The position numbers and the translations under genes were made by a program. Source: Nostoc sp. UHCC 0302 (lineage in GTDB: Bacteria > Cyanobacteriota > Cyanobacteriia > Cyanobacteriales > Nostocaceae). Taken from it: a stretch of 64,000 bases of DNA. The notes beneath the pieces were generated by a model. That model had not been told where the DNA came from and did not search any database. It was given only the letters and a program-made list of their open reading frames with translations. Every line of letters starts with the position of its first letter. Position 1 is the first letter of the stretch. The stretch covers positions 4,248,501 through 4,312,500 of the forward strand of contig NZ_CP151099.1 in NCBI RefSeq assembly GCF_038096175.1. Reading direction: 5' to 3'. Shown piece after piece: positions 51,863 through 62,083 of the stretch.

Positions 51863-53791
51863 TTATGATTCCCGTCCCGATGCCCATGTATCACGCCATT
51901 TAACTGTGCCTTCTTTAGCAATTACCCAACGACGAGGTACAGTGTTTTCGCGCAGAGGCGATTGCCCTTCGCGCCACATAGCGTATTTGTAACTGATCAA
52001 ATTACCAGTACTTTCATTAAAAGGAATCTCTGCAAACCAAGTATTGGTGTTGATGTACTCTAAAGGATATGCCTTGCTGATATCCCAGTTACCCAACTCT
52101 GGACAATTCCCGGTAACTACAATGGTTTCACCAGGTTTGGTTTGCACGCCATTGAGTTGTACACGCACAATTGTCTCTGCTTTAACCCGTTCCCCAACGT
52201 GGCTGAAAACTATCACGCCCCGTTCTTCTAGTACTAAATCAGAAATCTTACCGTCTTTGACCTCATACTTATTGCGAGTTATTACACAAGTATGTTCGCC
52301 ATCGGGTAGTTCTGTTTCCACTTCTGGTAGAGTAACTTCTCCTCCCCGGTTTAGAGCCACGAAGCATAAAGAGTCACGATAGCGGCGCACGTAACAATAA
52401 ACGTCAGGTGTCAGATATTTTGCCCAGTGGCTACCCATCGATACGGCTGGATTCAGCCGCCGTAAGCCAGACAAAAGCCTGATGGTGCGATAAACTTCAC
52501 TCTCAGTATCCCAATTTTCCATCATCGGGCGGTTATATGGGTCGTTACCGCCATCGCTGTCGTTGTGCAGATACTGTTCTGTGCCGTAGTATATGCAGGG
52601 AATGCCACGAGATGTCATGATTAAGGCGATCGCAACCTTGAGCATCGCTGGATCGGGGTTCAGCGATTGGAAGCGAGACATATCATGGTTATCGATGAAG
52701 GTAACTAATTCTGTTGCCCCACTGTAACGATGATCTTGGTCAAAAATATATTGAATTGTGTGGAATCCATTTTCTGAACCTTGCGCCAGTGCAGCTCGAA
52801 TCGCCACACACAACCCAAAGTCTAGAAGTGTCATGCCTGAGTTGTTAGCAAATTCTACAGAGCGATCGTCGCTAGGATTACTGTAAATCCATTCACCAAA
52901 AATAAATACATCTGGTTTGTGATTGCTCATATCGCCAGTGAATTCTTGCCAAAACCATATGGGCATATGCTTGACAGTATCTACTCGTAGTGCATCCACA
53001 CCCCGGTCTAGCCATTGTTTAATTGCTGACTTAATATATTCACGATATTCAATATTATTTTCATTAAAGGTTGCTAGACCAGCTAGTTCACAGTTCTGCA
53101 CTTGCCAATCGTCTTCCCAATTTTGCACTTCGCCATAGTGGTGATACCAGTTGTTGACATCATCGTTGAAGTCAGCAATTTTCACGCCATCGTCATACAA
53201 TTCACCCTTACTACCGCTGGTATCAGGAGTACTATGGTTGCAGACAATATCTAGCACCAGCTTCATATTACGCTTGTGCAGTTCATCAATTAACCGATCA
53301 AAGGTTGTATTTCTTTCTTCTTGGGTTGCGTTTAAAGAAGGGTTCTCTCCGTTAGCAATGTAGCGAGGATTCAGCCGCTTAAAGTCTTTTGTCCAATAGC
53401 CATGTATCGCAGCATTTCCGACAAATAACTCTTCAACCTGCTCGAACAGAGGAGTCAACCAAAGAGCAGTCACTCCCATGTTTTTGAGATAGTCCAATTT
53501 ATCAATGACGCCTTGCAAGTCACCACCCCAGTACTTACCCCAATCTTGTCTTGTGGGATCGTACAGTTCTGAGTTAGCACCTTCGCTATTATCTGGGTCG
53601 CCATCATAAAAGCGATCAACTACAAGAAAGTAAATTGTTTCCTGGCGAAATTCAATATCTCTGGTATAAAGAAACTCTAGGTTAATTTCAGTATCTGTTG
53701 GCGGTGTTTGTATAATAGCTTCTACTTCTGCTTGTGCAGAATCAACTGTATATTGATCTGGCGAGAACTGAGATGGAGGGGTTTTTACCAT
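51863..53791 (-). CDS. GH13 alpha-amylase with CBM20-like domain
   Basis: A 642-residue glycoside hydrolase of family 13. The four conserved regions are DIVCNH (181-186), GVDALRVDTVKH with nucleophile Asp271, FGEW with acid Glu300, and FIDNHD with Asp370; the calcium-type VVDRFYDGDPDN lies at 57-68. A beta-sandwich of about 450-530 follows. The last hundred residues (VRVQLNGVQTKPGETIVVTG to the end) resemble a starch-binding CBM20 domain. There is no signal peptide, so it likely acts in the cytosol on glycogen or stored maltodextrin. The catalytic set is complete. It is monocistronic. Confidence 0.95.
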   Translation of the reverse strand: MVKTPPSQFSPDQYTVDSAQAEVEAIIQTPPTDTEINLEFLYTRDIEFRQETIYFLVVDRFYDGDPDNSEGANSELYDPTRQDWGKYWGGDLQGVIDKLDYLKNMGVTALWLTPLFEQVEELFVGNAAIHGYWTKDFKRLNPRYIANGENPSLNATQEERNTTFDRLIDELHKRNMKLVLDIVCNHSTPDTSGSKGELYDDGVKIADFNDDVNNWYHHYGEVQNWEDDWQVQNCELAGLATFNENNIEYREYIKSAIKQWLDRGVDALRVDTVKHMPIWFWQEFTGDMSNHKPDVFIFGEWIYSNPSDDRSVEFANNSGMTLLDFGLCVAIRAALAQGSENGFHTIQYIFDQDHRYSGATELVTFIDNHDMSRFQSLNPDPAMLKVAIALIMTSRGIPCIYYGTEQYLHNDSDGGNDPYNRPMMENWDTESEVYRTIRLLSGLRRLNPAVSMGSHWAKYLTPDVYCYVRRYRDSLCFVALNRGGEVTLPEVETELPDGEHTCVITRNKYEVKDGKISDLVLEERGVIVFSHVGERVKAETIVRVQLNGVQTKPGETIVVTGNCPELGNWDISKAYPLEYINTNTWFAEIPFNESTGNLISYKYAMWREGQSPLRENTVPRRWVIAKEGTVKWRDTWASGRES

Positions 53792-54732
53792 AAAAGATTT
53801 TAAATTTTATGAAATTTAAGCTTGTAGAGCTATCCGTACAGCGTTTCCGAGTAGAATGTATAACTACAAACCTGGGTATTATGCCATCCTTCTTGCGATG
53901 TAAGTATCTATCGTTAGCTAGTTTATTGTTCTATCTATAGATATATTTCAGCAGCTAGAGGATAAAAACAGCAGGATGTAGCAGCTATGAGTGATGGTTG
54001 CTTATTAATATAATTTAACAATGACTAACTAGAATAGCAGAAAATACTGAAGTTAGCTGATATTCTAGTAGGTAGAAGTATTCTGCTATGAATTGCTTAA
54101 GCTTATACATAATTAAGTAGAATTCTTAATTTTAAAGAATGGGTAATAAGCTCCCAGCTTTTGAAATTCAATAGGCTGAAATTAATTATAAAATCTCTAG
54201 ATTTAGGTACTATATTTCATTAGTAATGACTTAATGTCAAGCTACTATTTTTTGTGTAATAAATAATCACAGCTATAATGGCGATCGCTCAAAGGTTAAG
54301 TGTCAAAGGCGATCGCAGTTTTTCCTGTTTTTAGACTATAATTCTGACAAATTGTCAATATTTTATTAATATAAATATTTTTAAGCCTCCAGGAAGATAA
54401 GATTTTTTGTCTCTAGGCAAGGTGAGAATTTATAGAAGTGTTAAAACAATTGATAATTAGATTTTTTATGATATGTAGTATTTTAGTTTCAGCAAGCGTA
54501 AAATAACTAGCATTTTTCCTCTTACAAAAGGCTAAAAAGCAAAATGAGCAGTCACAACTGACTCATCAAGACCAACTATTAAATCAAAAGTTTTTTCTAT
54601 AAAAATGGTAATTATGCATGACCGATTAAGATATTAGGGCGAGAGTCAGAATTTGCACTGTAAAGTCTATACTTAAGCAAAAACCCAGTAGTATGCCAAC
54701 TAGAACAAGTTAGTTGGGTTAATTACTACCAC
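53792..54732. other. Long AT-rich intergenic stretch
   Basis: No gene seen in 940 bases. Two HIP1 octamers near 54283 and 54311 sit in an imperfect repeat (GGCGATCGC...AGGCGATCGC). A short inverted pair CCAACTAGAAC/GTTAGTTGG lies just before the broken gene (54698-54718). The amylase promoter should be within the first 100 bases. Confidence 0.55.
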
Positions 54733-55003
54733 ATGAAAGATCCTATCAGCGGTCACTTGGATTACTATGAAAACCTAGATAACGTGGAAATGAAATATCA
54801 GGGCATCTTGGGGAGTCCAAGGACACCAAAGTTACTGGAACGATCCAGGTTTCTACGAAGATACCGCTGAACGCTTCCTGTATATTTCAAATTAAAGATA
54901 GGCCAAGCCAAGAGTTAATGCAGCAAAGGAATTATCAGAAAGCTTATTTAGCGCTGGCGATGCGCTTCAACAAAGTTTTATTACACATGACGATATTAAG
55001 TAA
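54733..55003 (+). pseudogene. Broken gene of unknown family
   Basis: An ATG at 54733 opens MKDPISGHLDYYENLDNVEM and KYQGI; then the protein-like reading moves one base forward near 54809 to WGVQGHQSYWNDPGFYEDTA and ERFLYISN, hits two stops, and resumes in the same frame as AKPRVNAAKELSESLFSAGD, ALQQSFITHDDIK and a final stop at 55001. The first continuation in frame with the ATG ends in basic, unlikely sequence. One frameshift and two stops thus separate natural-looking segments, so this is a decayed gene. The family is not recognised. It lies 113 bp upstream of the TerB-like gene in the same direction. Confidence 0.6.
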
Positions 55004-55116
55004 GCCTCGCGTTGTTGAGCCTTCTACAGAGTAAGTTCGTTGCCTCGCTCAATTAAACTACCAATTGTCACTTTCAATCTGTTATTACTAAAAAGCCATT
55101 AGCTGAAGTAGCAATT

Positions 55117-56169
55117 ATGACCAAATACGACAAGATTTTTAACTCACCGAAAACAGCAAAAGCATCACTAAGCCCAGAAGAAGCAGTTGCAGCAGTTGCA
55201 GTTGTCAGTGCGATCGCTGATTCTTCTATTGAAGAGGTGGATGCAGAAAGCCTAGCAGGTATCCTTTGGGAGTTCGAGGTTTTTGAGGAATACTCAGAAG
55301 ATGAAATTGTGGAAATAGTCGATAAACTTTTGGGCATTGCAGAAGACGACGGACTCGGCCCTCTGTTTAATGTAGCAAAAGAAGCCCTCTCAGATGAGCT
55401 AATACTAGATGGTTTTGCGGCTGGAGTGATAGTACTTTTAGATGGAGAAGAACTTGCGATCGCTAAACAGAAACAACCTTACCTCAAAAAGCTTCAAGAA
55501 GCCTTAGAACTTGAAGATGAAGAAGCAGAAGAAATCATCAAGGAAGTAATTGCAGCCTTTCAAGAAGCAGAAGACGAAGAATATGCAGACAATGACGATG
55601 AAATAATCGCAGTAGAAGACTATGGGCAACAAGTGTATGAGTCGCCTTTAGGTAACTTTTCAGTCCTCATTCCAGTTGATTCCCGCCAAGGTGGTAAAGT
55701 TCAAAGTCAAGAAGGGGTAGTCGGATTTTCCGATGACTTTGGTACATTACTGAGAATTGATTATTATCCTCTCCCTCCAGATCAGCTAGAGGAAATAAAA
55801 TCTGTTGGACAGGAAGAATATTTCCAATCAGTTTTAGTAGATAAGTACGTACCTCAAGCGATTTTTGCTAATGTACCAGATGCTTCTGTAGAGCATACCG
55901 AATATCTTCAAGATACGTTAAAAGGGTCTTACTACATATTAGTTGATATGCCCAAGGGTTCAACTATTTCCAAACAAGAAAATAACGGCTCTGCTACTAG
56001 ATTAGATGCGTATCGAGGGCTACTCACTTTTATCAGTGGGAAATTTTTGTACATAGTTAGTAGCCAACGCAGCTTTTTTAATGGTGAAACTCCGGGTTCT
56101 GTAGAAGAAGAAGCCGAAAGCATTAAGGAAAATATTTTAGAGTTTGTTGAGACTATAGAGTTCACTTAG
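55117..56169 (+). CDS. TerB-like domain protein, acidic
   Basis: A 350-residue, strongly acidic protein. The N-terminal 140 residues resemble a TerB-like helical domain: SPEEAVAAVAVVSAIADSSI, EDEIVEIVDKLLGIAEDDGL, ILDGFAAGVIVLLDGEELAI, as in TerB-family proteins of the tellurite/stress response, where acidic helices bind calcium or metal. An acidic linker (about 130-168) is followed by a second domain (170-350) that I do not recognise, with LLRIDYYPLPPDQLEEIKS and YLQDTLKGSYYILVDMPKG. No signal peptide. No other ter gene lies nearby. A broken gene precedes it. Confidence 0.75.
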   Translation: MTKYDKIFNSPKTAKASLSPEEAVAAVAVVSAIADSSIEEVDAESLAGILWEFEVFEEYSEDEIVEIVDKLLGIAEDDGLGPLFNVAKEALSDELILDGFAAGVIVLLDGEELAIAKQKQPYLKKLQEALELEDEEAEEIIKEVIAAFQEAEDEEYADNDDEIIAVEDYGQQVYESPLGNFSVLIPVDSRQGGKVQSQEGVVGFSDDFGTLLRIDYYPLPPDQLEEIKSVGQEEYFQSVLVDKYVPQAIFANVPDASVEHTEYLQDTLKGSYYILVDMPKGSTISKQENNGSATRLDAYRGLLTFISGKFLYIVSSQRSFFNGETPGSVEEEAESIKENILEFVETIEFT

Positions 56170-56339
56170 TTTCAAAATCTGCGCGATGTTTGGCGACATG
56201 CTATAAATATCTACGCTCTTAATAGATTCCAATAAAGGGGCGATGTTTAACGACAGACCCCTTATAAGTAATCTATGTACCTAATTCTTAGTCTTCATCA
56301 AGCAATGAAATTCTGGTTAATTGAAACTGCTTATATTAA

Positions 56340-58847
56340 TCACGTCAAAATCGCTCCACCCATCAAACGTTCATACCGATATTTCAACTCTTCTTTCATC
56401 AAATGCCACCGCTCTAACGTTGCATCCATCTCTATCACTTTCTCCGCTGCTTGCCGGGCTAAAAGCAATATTTCCTCATCTTCTACTAAACTTGCCAAGG
56501 TAAAATCTGGCACTCCTGATTGACGGGTTCCCAGTACTTCCCCAGGGCCGCGAAAGCGCATATCCATTTCAGAGATAAAAAAGCCATCTTGGGACTGTTC
56601 CAACACTTTCAATCGTTGCTGAGCATCAGGACTTCTAGAACTACTCATCAATAGACAATAAGACTGAGCCGCGCCACGACCGACACGCCCCCGAAGCTGA
56701 TGTAGTTGCGATAAGCCAAATCTCTCTGCATTTTCTATGAGCATTACCGTAGCATTCGGCACGTCTACACCCACCTCAACAACGGTGGTTGAAACCAAAA
56801 TTTGCGTTTGATTATCCCGGAATTTGGTAATGGATTCATCTTTATCGGCTGAACTCATGCGTCCGTGCAGCAGTCCCACTTGAAAGTCAGGAAAAACACT
56901 TTCTTGTAACTTTTGATGCTCCTCTACAGCCGATCGCAAATCCAGCTTTTCTGATTCTTCCACCAGTGGTAACACCACATAAACTTGTCTTCCTTGGGCA
57001 ATTTCCCGGCGGATCAGGTCGTAGGCATGGGTGCGTTCCTGACCTGATAGCACAGTTGTCTGAATTTTTTGCCGTCCTGGTGGTAACTCATCAATTTGGC
57101 TGACATCTAAATCACCATGTATCGTGAGTGCCAGCGTTCGAGGAATAGGTGTCGCTGTCATTGTTAATACATGGGGCTGTTCACCTTTTTGCTGCAAACG
57201 CGCCCGCTGTTGTACTCCAAAGCGATGCTGCTCATCAATCACCACTAACCCCAGTTGACGAAAATTTACAGGGTCTTGAATCAAGGCGTGAGTTCCAACT
57301 AATAGGGGTAATTCACCTGTTTCTAACTCAGCGTGAATTTGTCGCCGTTTAGCTGTTTTGGTGGAGCCTGTCAGTAATTCTACTGGCAAATGCAGCAGAT
57401 TAAACCAGCTAACTAACTTGCGGTAATGCTGTTCTGCCAAAACTTCTGTAGGGGCCATCAGTGCCGCTTGGTAGCCAGATTGAATTGCTGCCAAAATAGC
57501 CAGTACGGCGACGACAGTTTTACCAGAACCAACATCACCTTGCACCAGACGATTCATTGGTGCAGGTTTTTGTAAGTCGTTGAGAATATCATTGATAACT
57601 CGTTGCTGTGCGCCTGTGAGTTGAAAAGGTAATATTTCATGAAATTTTTCCAACAACTGACCTTTTGGGGCAAGAATGGCACTGGTTTGAATAGCTTTTG
57701 CTTGCTGTTGACGTTGCAGTAACCCAAGTTGTAGGTAGAAAAATTCATCAAAGACTAAGCGACGACGGGCGACTTGTAGAGTAGCGCTATCAGTGGGAAA
57801 GTGGATGTTAGCGATCGCATCTTTCAATTCGATCAAATTATACTTCTGCCGTAACCCGCTTGGTAGCGGATCTTTCAAGTGAGTCGCGGCTGGCAAAACA
57901 GCTATTACTGCTTGTCGCACTAAATTCGCTACCACTCCCTCTGTTAAAGCATAAATTGGCACTACGCGACCGATAGTCAGCGAATCAATGGCATCTCCAG
58001 GATTTGCCAAAACTTCTAATTCTGGATTATCCAGAGTTAAGCCGTATTTACTTTCTTTCACCAACCCACAGGCTGCCACAATACTACCCACTAGGTAGCG
58101 GCGTTTTAAACTTTCTTGCCAAGCGCGACTGGTAAAGCGCGTACCAGCAGAAAAGCGACTAATTTTGATTTGACCACTGTTATCTTTGAGTATCAATTCT
58201 AGAATTGATAATTTCTTATTCTTTGGGCTAGTAAAGCAGTTACAACGCTTCACAGCAGCTACTATTGTCACTGTCTCACCAGCTTGCAACTCACGGATAT
58301 TTACTTGACGTGCATAGTCAATGTGGTCACGGGGATAGTAGAAAAGTAGGTCACGCACAGTGTATAAACCAAGACGCGCCAAACTGTCAGCTTTTTTGAA
58401 GCCTATTTCTGGCAAATCGCTAAGTTTTTGGTCAATTCTCGGAGCTAGCCTCCGGCTTACCTCAGCAACAATAGGAGATTTAGGATTTGAGATTTGGGAT
58501 TGATTAATTCTCCTCTGCTCCCCTGCTCCCCCGGTTACTGAGCGCAGTCGAAGTATGCTCTCCTGCTCGCCATCTTCCTGCTGTAGCTGATAGAGATACC
58601 TGCGAGTCTCTGCTATTAAGTGTTGTCTTTCTTCTAATGCCAGATGTGGATAATTAGCAAACTGTACTGCAAGACCTTGCCAGCGGCGGCGTTCAGTTTG
58701 GGGCAACCCTGTGGGAAATTTGCCCAAAGTCAAGCTGAGAAATTCACTGAAGCGGTATTGTTTACCCAGCAAGTCTGTAAAACCATGTTCTGCCTCTACT
58801 GCCAAGGCTTTCTGCAATCTTATCCAATCTGGTTTGTCATTAGTCAT
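56340..58847 (-). CDS. recG: ATP-dependent DNA helicase RecG
   Basis: An 835-residue RecG that reverses stalled replication forks and branch-migrates Holliday junctions. An N-terminal cyanobacterial extension (1-90) precedes the wedge/OB domain (about 140-290). The helicase core has Walker A GDVGSGKT at 437-444, motif II DEQH at 538-541, TATPIPRTLALTIHGDLDVS, and VVEVGVDVPNATVMLIENAE and QLRGRVGRG near the end. E. coli RecG has 693 residues; the extra length is the N-terminal extension plus a segment at about 92-126 encoded by interspersed repeat sequence. All helicase motifs are intact. The next minus-strand gene upstream is a hypothetical one. Confidence 0.97.
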   Translation of the reverse strand: MTNDKPDWIRLQKALAVEAEHGFTDLLGKQYRFSEFLSLTLGKFPTGLPQTERRRWQGLAVQFANYPHLALEERQHLIAETRRYLYQLQQEDGEQESILRLRSVTGGAGEQRRINQSQISNPKSPIVAEVSRRLAPRIDQKLSDLPEIGFKKADSLARLGLYTVRDLLFYYPRDHIDYARQVNIRELQAGETVTIVAAVKRCNCFTSPKNKKLSILELILKDNSGQIKISRFSAGTRFTSRAWQESLKRRYLVGSIVAACGLVKESKYGLTLDNPELEVLANPGDAIDSLTIGRVVPIYALTEGVVANLVRQAVIAVLPAATHLKDPLPSGLRQKYNLIELKDAIANIHFPTDSATLQVARRRLVFDEFFYLQLGLLQRQQQAKAIQTSAILAPKGQLLEKFHEILPFQLTGAQQRVINDILNDLQKPAPMNRLVQGDVGSGKTVVAVLAILAAIQSGYQAALMAPTEVLAEQHYRKLVSWFNLLHLPVELLTGSTKTAKRRQIHAELETGELPLLVGTHALIQDPVNFRQLGLVVIDEQHRFGVQQRARLQQKGEQPHVLTMTATPIPRTLALTIHGDLDVSQIDELPPGRQKIQTTVLSGQERTHAYDLIRREIAQGRQVYVVLPLVEESEKLDLRSAVEEHQKLQESVFPDFQVGLLHGRMSSADKDESITKFRDNQTQILVSTTVVEVGVDVPNATVMLIENAERFGLSQLHQLRGRVGRGAAQSYCLLMSSSRSPDAQQRLKVLEQSQDGFFISEMDMRFRGPGEVLGTRQSGVPDFTLASLVEDEEILLLARQAAEKVIEMDATLERWHLMKEELKYRYERLMGGAILT

Positions 58848-58939
58848 TGGTCAGCTGAGTGAAGAGTGAAGAGTTAGGAGTTAGAAGTAGGAAATTTTAA
58901 GTTTTGAATTAATAACTCATAACTTATAACTCATAACTT

Positions 58940-59794
58940 TTATTCAAACCAACTAGCACGCCATGCAGCTTCAGCTTCAGCAACTGACCTTTCTCGCTGT
59001 CTTTTTTGATACTCCCGTCCTAGCTTGTTAAGCTGAACTAAGATATTGCGGATCTGCTTACGCTCAGATGAAAGTGTTGTATCAGCAAATTCGATTTCTC
59101 CTAGCCGCAGGTTAATAGCCATGATTTGTGTTAACCCAGAATCTTCTGACTGCTGATCATTTTCAATTGCAATTACTAAGTTTAATAAATTAGGCGGCCC
59201 AGGCATTACCTCAGCAGATGCTTCTGATGCAGCTGCCGCTGCCGCTGCTAAAATCGGTTCTGGTAATTTTTTGGGTAATATCCCAGATTTTTGTAGTAAC
59301 AGATTAGCATTGTGCGAAAGATTTTTTAGCGTTTCTTGGCTAGTTTCCTCTACGTTCTGTTGCCATTTTGCCAGTTCTATAGGATTAGACAAATTGGGGA
59401 CGAAACGTTGAGGATTTGAGATCCTAACAGATACAGGAGATAGAGAAGATGTTACCGCTTCATCTACCTGATCTACTTCATCTTCCTCATCTACCTGATC
59501 TTCCTCAACTTGTTCGCTACTAATATTACTGAGTAACTGCTCAGCTGCCTCTTGCCCTAACTTGCGTACGTTTTGTTGTAATTGTTGCCGCTGATTTAAT
59601 GACAAACTCAGGAATTTTTCGGGATATCCTTGGGTACACAGATGGTAACTTGCCAGAATCAGCTGCTTGCGTGCAGCTTGCCCCAAAGTGCTTAGATAAC
59701 TGGCATAAGCGCTTTGTAGTTCTATTGCGATCGCGCGGATCGCCTCTTCCAGCACTGCAATATCTCGCTCAATTCGCTCAATAGCTCTTGCCAT
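58940..59794 (-). CDS. Conserved-looking hypothetical coiled-coil protein
   Basis: A 284-residue protein, not recognised by function. The N-terminal 95 residues are helical (ARAIERIERDIAVLEEAIRA, AYASYLSTLGQAARKQLILA). A low-complexity acidic stretch (EEDQVDEEDEVDQVDEA, about 96-113), encoded by an imperfect CTTCATC/TACCTGATC repeat, follows. A middle part (PNLLNLVIAIEN) and a C-terminal coiled coil (LSSERKQIRNILVQLNKLGR to the end) complete it. No membrane segment. It sits between the rpsB-tsf operon and recG in the same direction, an arrangement that may be conserved in cyanobacteria; I cannot verify that. Confidence 0.75.
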   Translation of the reverse strand: MARAIERIERDIAVLEEAIRAIAIELQSAYASYLSTLGQAARKQLILASYHLCTQGYPEKFLSLSLNQRQQLQQNVRKLGQEAAEQLLSNISSEQVEEDQVDEEDEVDQVDEAVTSSLSPVSVRISNPQRFVPNLSNPIELAKWQQNVEETSQETLKNLSHNANLLLQKSGILPKKLPEPILAAAAAAASEASAEVMPGPPNLLNLVIAIENDQQSEDSGLTQIMAINLRLGEIEFADTTLSSERKQIRNILVQLNKLGREYQKRQRERSVAEAEAAWRASWFE

Positions 59795-59935
59795 ATCTTT
59801 TAGTTTTGCCCAGATGAACCATTATATGGTACAAATGTACGAATTTTTTAGAAAATAATCATCCAGAGGTTTTTAGATTTTGATAGAGAATCAATGAATA
59901 TCCATCACCTCTGTCTACTTAATTGCTAATAAAAT

Positions 59936-59963
59936 ACAGGTCAGCATAGTTTGCCTGACCTGT
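59936..59963 (-). terminator. Intrinsic terminator of the rpsB-tsf operon
   Basis: A perfect 9-bp stem ACAGGTCAG/CTGACCTGT with a 10-base loop, 58 bp beyond the tsf stop in the minus direction, followed on that strand by ATTTTATTAG. The best terminator in the window. Confidence 0.8.
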
Positions 59964-60021
59964 CCTAAAAAAGTCAGAAGTTAAGACTTGTGAGTTACAA
60001 CTCCTAACTCCTAACTAAATA

Positions 60022-60966
60022 TTACTTACTGCCCATTTGTGCAGCGACTTCCTCAGCAAAGCTAATTTCTTGCTTTTCAATGCCTTCGCCCAGTATATAG
60101 CGGACAAAGCGACGCACTTGGATGTCTTCGCCTACTTTAGCTTTTACTTGCTTTACTAAGTCTTCCACAGAAATACTCTGATCGCGAATGTAAGGCTGAT
60201 CCAGCAAAGTCAATTCTTTCAGGCGTTTTTCAATTCGTCCCTGAACAATTTTTTCTTTGATGTTCTCTGGTTTGTTCGCCAAATCATCCCGCCCCATTTC
60301 AATGTCTTTTTCTTTTTGAGCAACTTCAGCGGGGATTTGGTCTACGCTGACATACTCGACATTTGGGCAGGCCGCAACTTGCATGGCGGTATTCCGTGCC
60401 AAAGCTTGGAACTCTTCGTTACCAACTGCTGACTGACTCTGAGAATTCAGCTCAACTAACACACCAACTCGACCGCCAGTGTGAATATAGCTGTCTACTA
60501 TACCTGATGTGCTTTCTGCTAATGCAAAATTGATAAAGCGACGAACTTGAATGTTTTCACCCAGCGTGGCAATGGTTTGCTTGATGAATTCTTCTACAGT
60601 CACGCTTTCATTTTCAATATAATGTTGAGCCAACAAAGACTCAACACTATCAGCAGTTGCTGCTTGCTTGGCCAGATTTTTAACTAGAGCTTTAAAAGCA
60701 TCATTACGAGCAACAAAATCGGTTTGGCAGTTGACTTCTATAAGTACACCTACCTGACCACCTGGCTGAATGTAGGTGTCTACTAAACCTTCTGCCGCAA
60801 TGCGATCGCTTTTTTTACCTGCCGAAGCGATGCCCTTTTTTCGTAACCAGTCTGCGGCTTGTTCTATATCGCCATCAGTTTCTTTCAGCGCTTTTTTGCA
60901 GTCCATCATGCCAGCGCCAGTTTTTTGGCGTAGCTCTTGGACTAGTTTTGCAGATATTTCCGCCAT
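60022..60966 (-). CDS. tsf: Translation elongation factor Ts
   Basis: Exchanges GDP for GTP on EF-Tu. 314 residues with the N-terminal UBA-like domain ([20 protein letters not shown], the classical EF-Ts signature) and two core repeats: one beginning [20 protein letters not shown], with TDFVARND, and the second [20 protein letters not shown]. The C-terminal part repeats the sequence [21 protein letters not shown], similar to [21 protein letters not shown] in the middle, typical of the cyanobacterial form. It lies downstream of rpsB, as in most bacteria, with an unusually long 307-bp spacer containing hairpins. Confidence 0.98.
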   Translation of the reverse strand: MAEISAKLVQELRQKTGAGMMDCKKALKETDGDIEQAADWLRKKGIASAGKKSDRIAAEGLVDTYIQPGGQVGVLIEVNCQTDFVARNDAFKALVKNLAKQAATADSVESLLAQHYIENESVTVEEFIKQTIATLGENIQVRRFINFALAESTSGIVDSYIHTGGRVGVLVELNSQSQSAVGNEEFQALARNTAMQVAACPNVEYVSVDQIPAEVAQKEKDIEMGRDDLANKPENIKEKIVQGRIEKRLKELTLLDQPYIRDQSISVEDLVKQVKAKVGEDIQVRRFVRYILGEGIEKQEISFAEEVAAQMGSK

Positions 60967-61273
60967 GTTGCCTCAATTCCTAACTTGACCTCGAGTTGTA
61001 ATCGCTCACCAAAACAGCGCTGAGTTAAAAGTGCTGAGTTACCATTTGCCCTTGACGTCTTTGGGAGAAGTTTGAAGCAGAGGCTTCCTCTGCTGCAAAC
61101 TTAGTCTTTGCACAGCGCTTACACATCATGACTCTGAACTCAGCACTACGCAAGCGTGTTGAGTATTTCTATCTTACTTAGGGTTGGCGAAGAAAAAGTA
61201 ATGAAGTACAAAGTATGAAGAATGAAGTATAAAGTGTGAGCTTTTTAGCCTCCATTCTTCAATCTTTGGTTAA
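60967..61273. other. rpsB-tsf spacer with nested inverted repeats
   Basis: The 307-bp gap between two normally tightly linked genes. It has GTGCTGAGTT (61031-61040) with its exact inverse AACTCAGCAC at 61137-61146, and inside it an 8-bp hairpin AGCAGAGG-CTT-CCTCTGCT at 61076-61094. The arrangement is that of an interspersed element rather than a regulatory leader. No gene in it. Confidence 0.7.
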
Positions 61274-62083
61274 TTATTCTTCTTCCTCTTCCTCATCGGG
61301 AATTACCGAGTTGGTGTACTCGCCTTCTTCGTAATCGTAGTCTTCCTCAGAGCCTTCGTAATCTTCGTAGTCGTCTTCTGCATCCAATTGACCGTGACGA
61401 CCTTCATAAATGGCATCTGCCAATTTTCCTACTATCAACTTAATCGATCTGATAGCGTCGTCATTTGCTGGGATGGGAATATCTACTACATCCGGGTCGC
61501 AGTTTGTATCCAACATGGACACAATGGGAATTCCCAATTTTTGACATTCTTGAACTGCGTTATACTCCCGCCGCTGGTCTACAATCACAACGATATCAGG
61601 GACTTTCCGCATTGTTTTAATGCCGCCTAAGTATTTCTGAAGCTTCGTCATTTCCCGACGCAGCATTGAGGCTTCTTTTTTCGGCAATAAATCTAGTGCG
61701 CCAGTTTCTTCCCGGCGTTCCAAATCTTTTAGGCGGTCTACCCGTGTTTTGATGGTTGCCCAGTTGGTTAGCATTCCACCTAACCAGCGCTGGTTAATGT
61801 AGTGTGAACCACAACGGCTGGCTTCTTGAGCAATAATTCCAGCTGCTTGCCGCTTTGTGCCAACAAAAAGAAATTTCTTGCCTTGCTCAGCGTGGGTTCT
61901 CATATAGCTGTAAGCATCTTCCATCAACTGGGCAGTTTGCACCAAGTCAATGATATGTACACCGTTGCGAGAAGTGTAAATGTAAGGAGACATTTTTGGG
62001 TTCCAACGGCGGGTTTGATGCCCAAAGTGAACCCCTGACTCCATCATTTGAGCCAATGAAACGACTGGCATATTCTTATTCAA
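61274..62083 (-). CDS. rpsB: 30S ribosomal protein S2
   Basis: The primary small-subunit protein S2. 269 residues: [20 protein letters not shown], the canonical start, [60 protein letters not shown], and [20 protein letters not shown]. The C-terminal extension from about 230 is very acidic ([20 protein letters not shown]), longer than in E. coli S2 (241 residues), as seen in other cyanobacteria. First gene of the operon with tsf. The 147 bp upstream should hold the promoter and any S2 autoregulatory site, neither of which I can name. Confidence 0.98.
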   Translation of the reverse strand: MNKNMPVVSLAQMMESGVHFGHQTRRWNPKMSPYIYTSRNGVHIIDLVQTAQLMEDAYSYMRTHAEQGKKFLFVGTKRQAAGIIAQEASRCGSHYINQRWLGGMLTNWATIKTRVDRLKDLERREETGALDLLPKKEASMLRREMTKLQKYLGGIKTMRKVPDIVVIVDQRREYNAVQECQKLGIPIVSMLDTNCDPDVVDIPIPANDDAIRSIKLIVGKLADAIYEGRHGQLDAEDDYEDYEGSEEDYDYEEGEYTNSVIPDEEEEEE

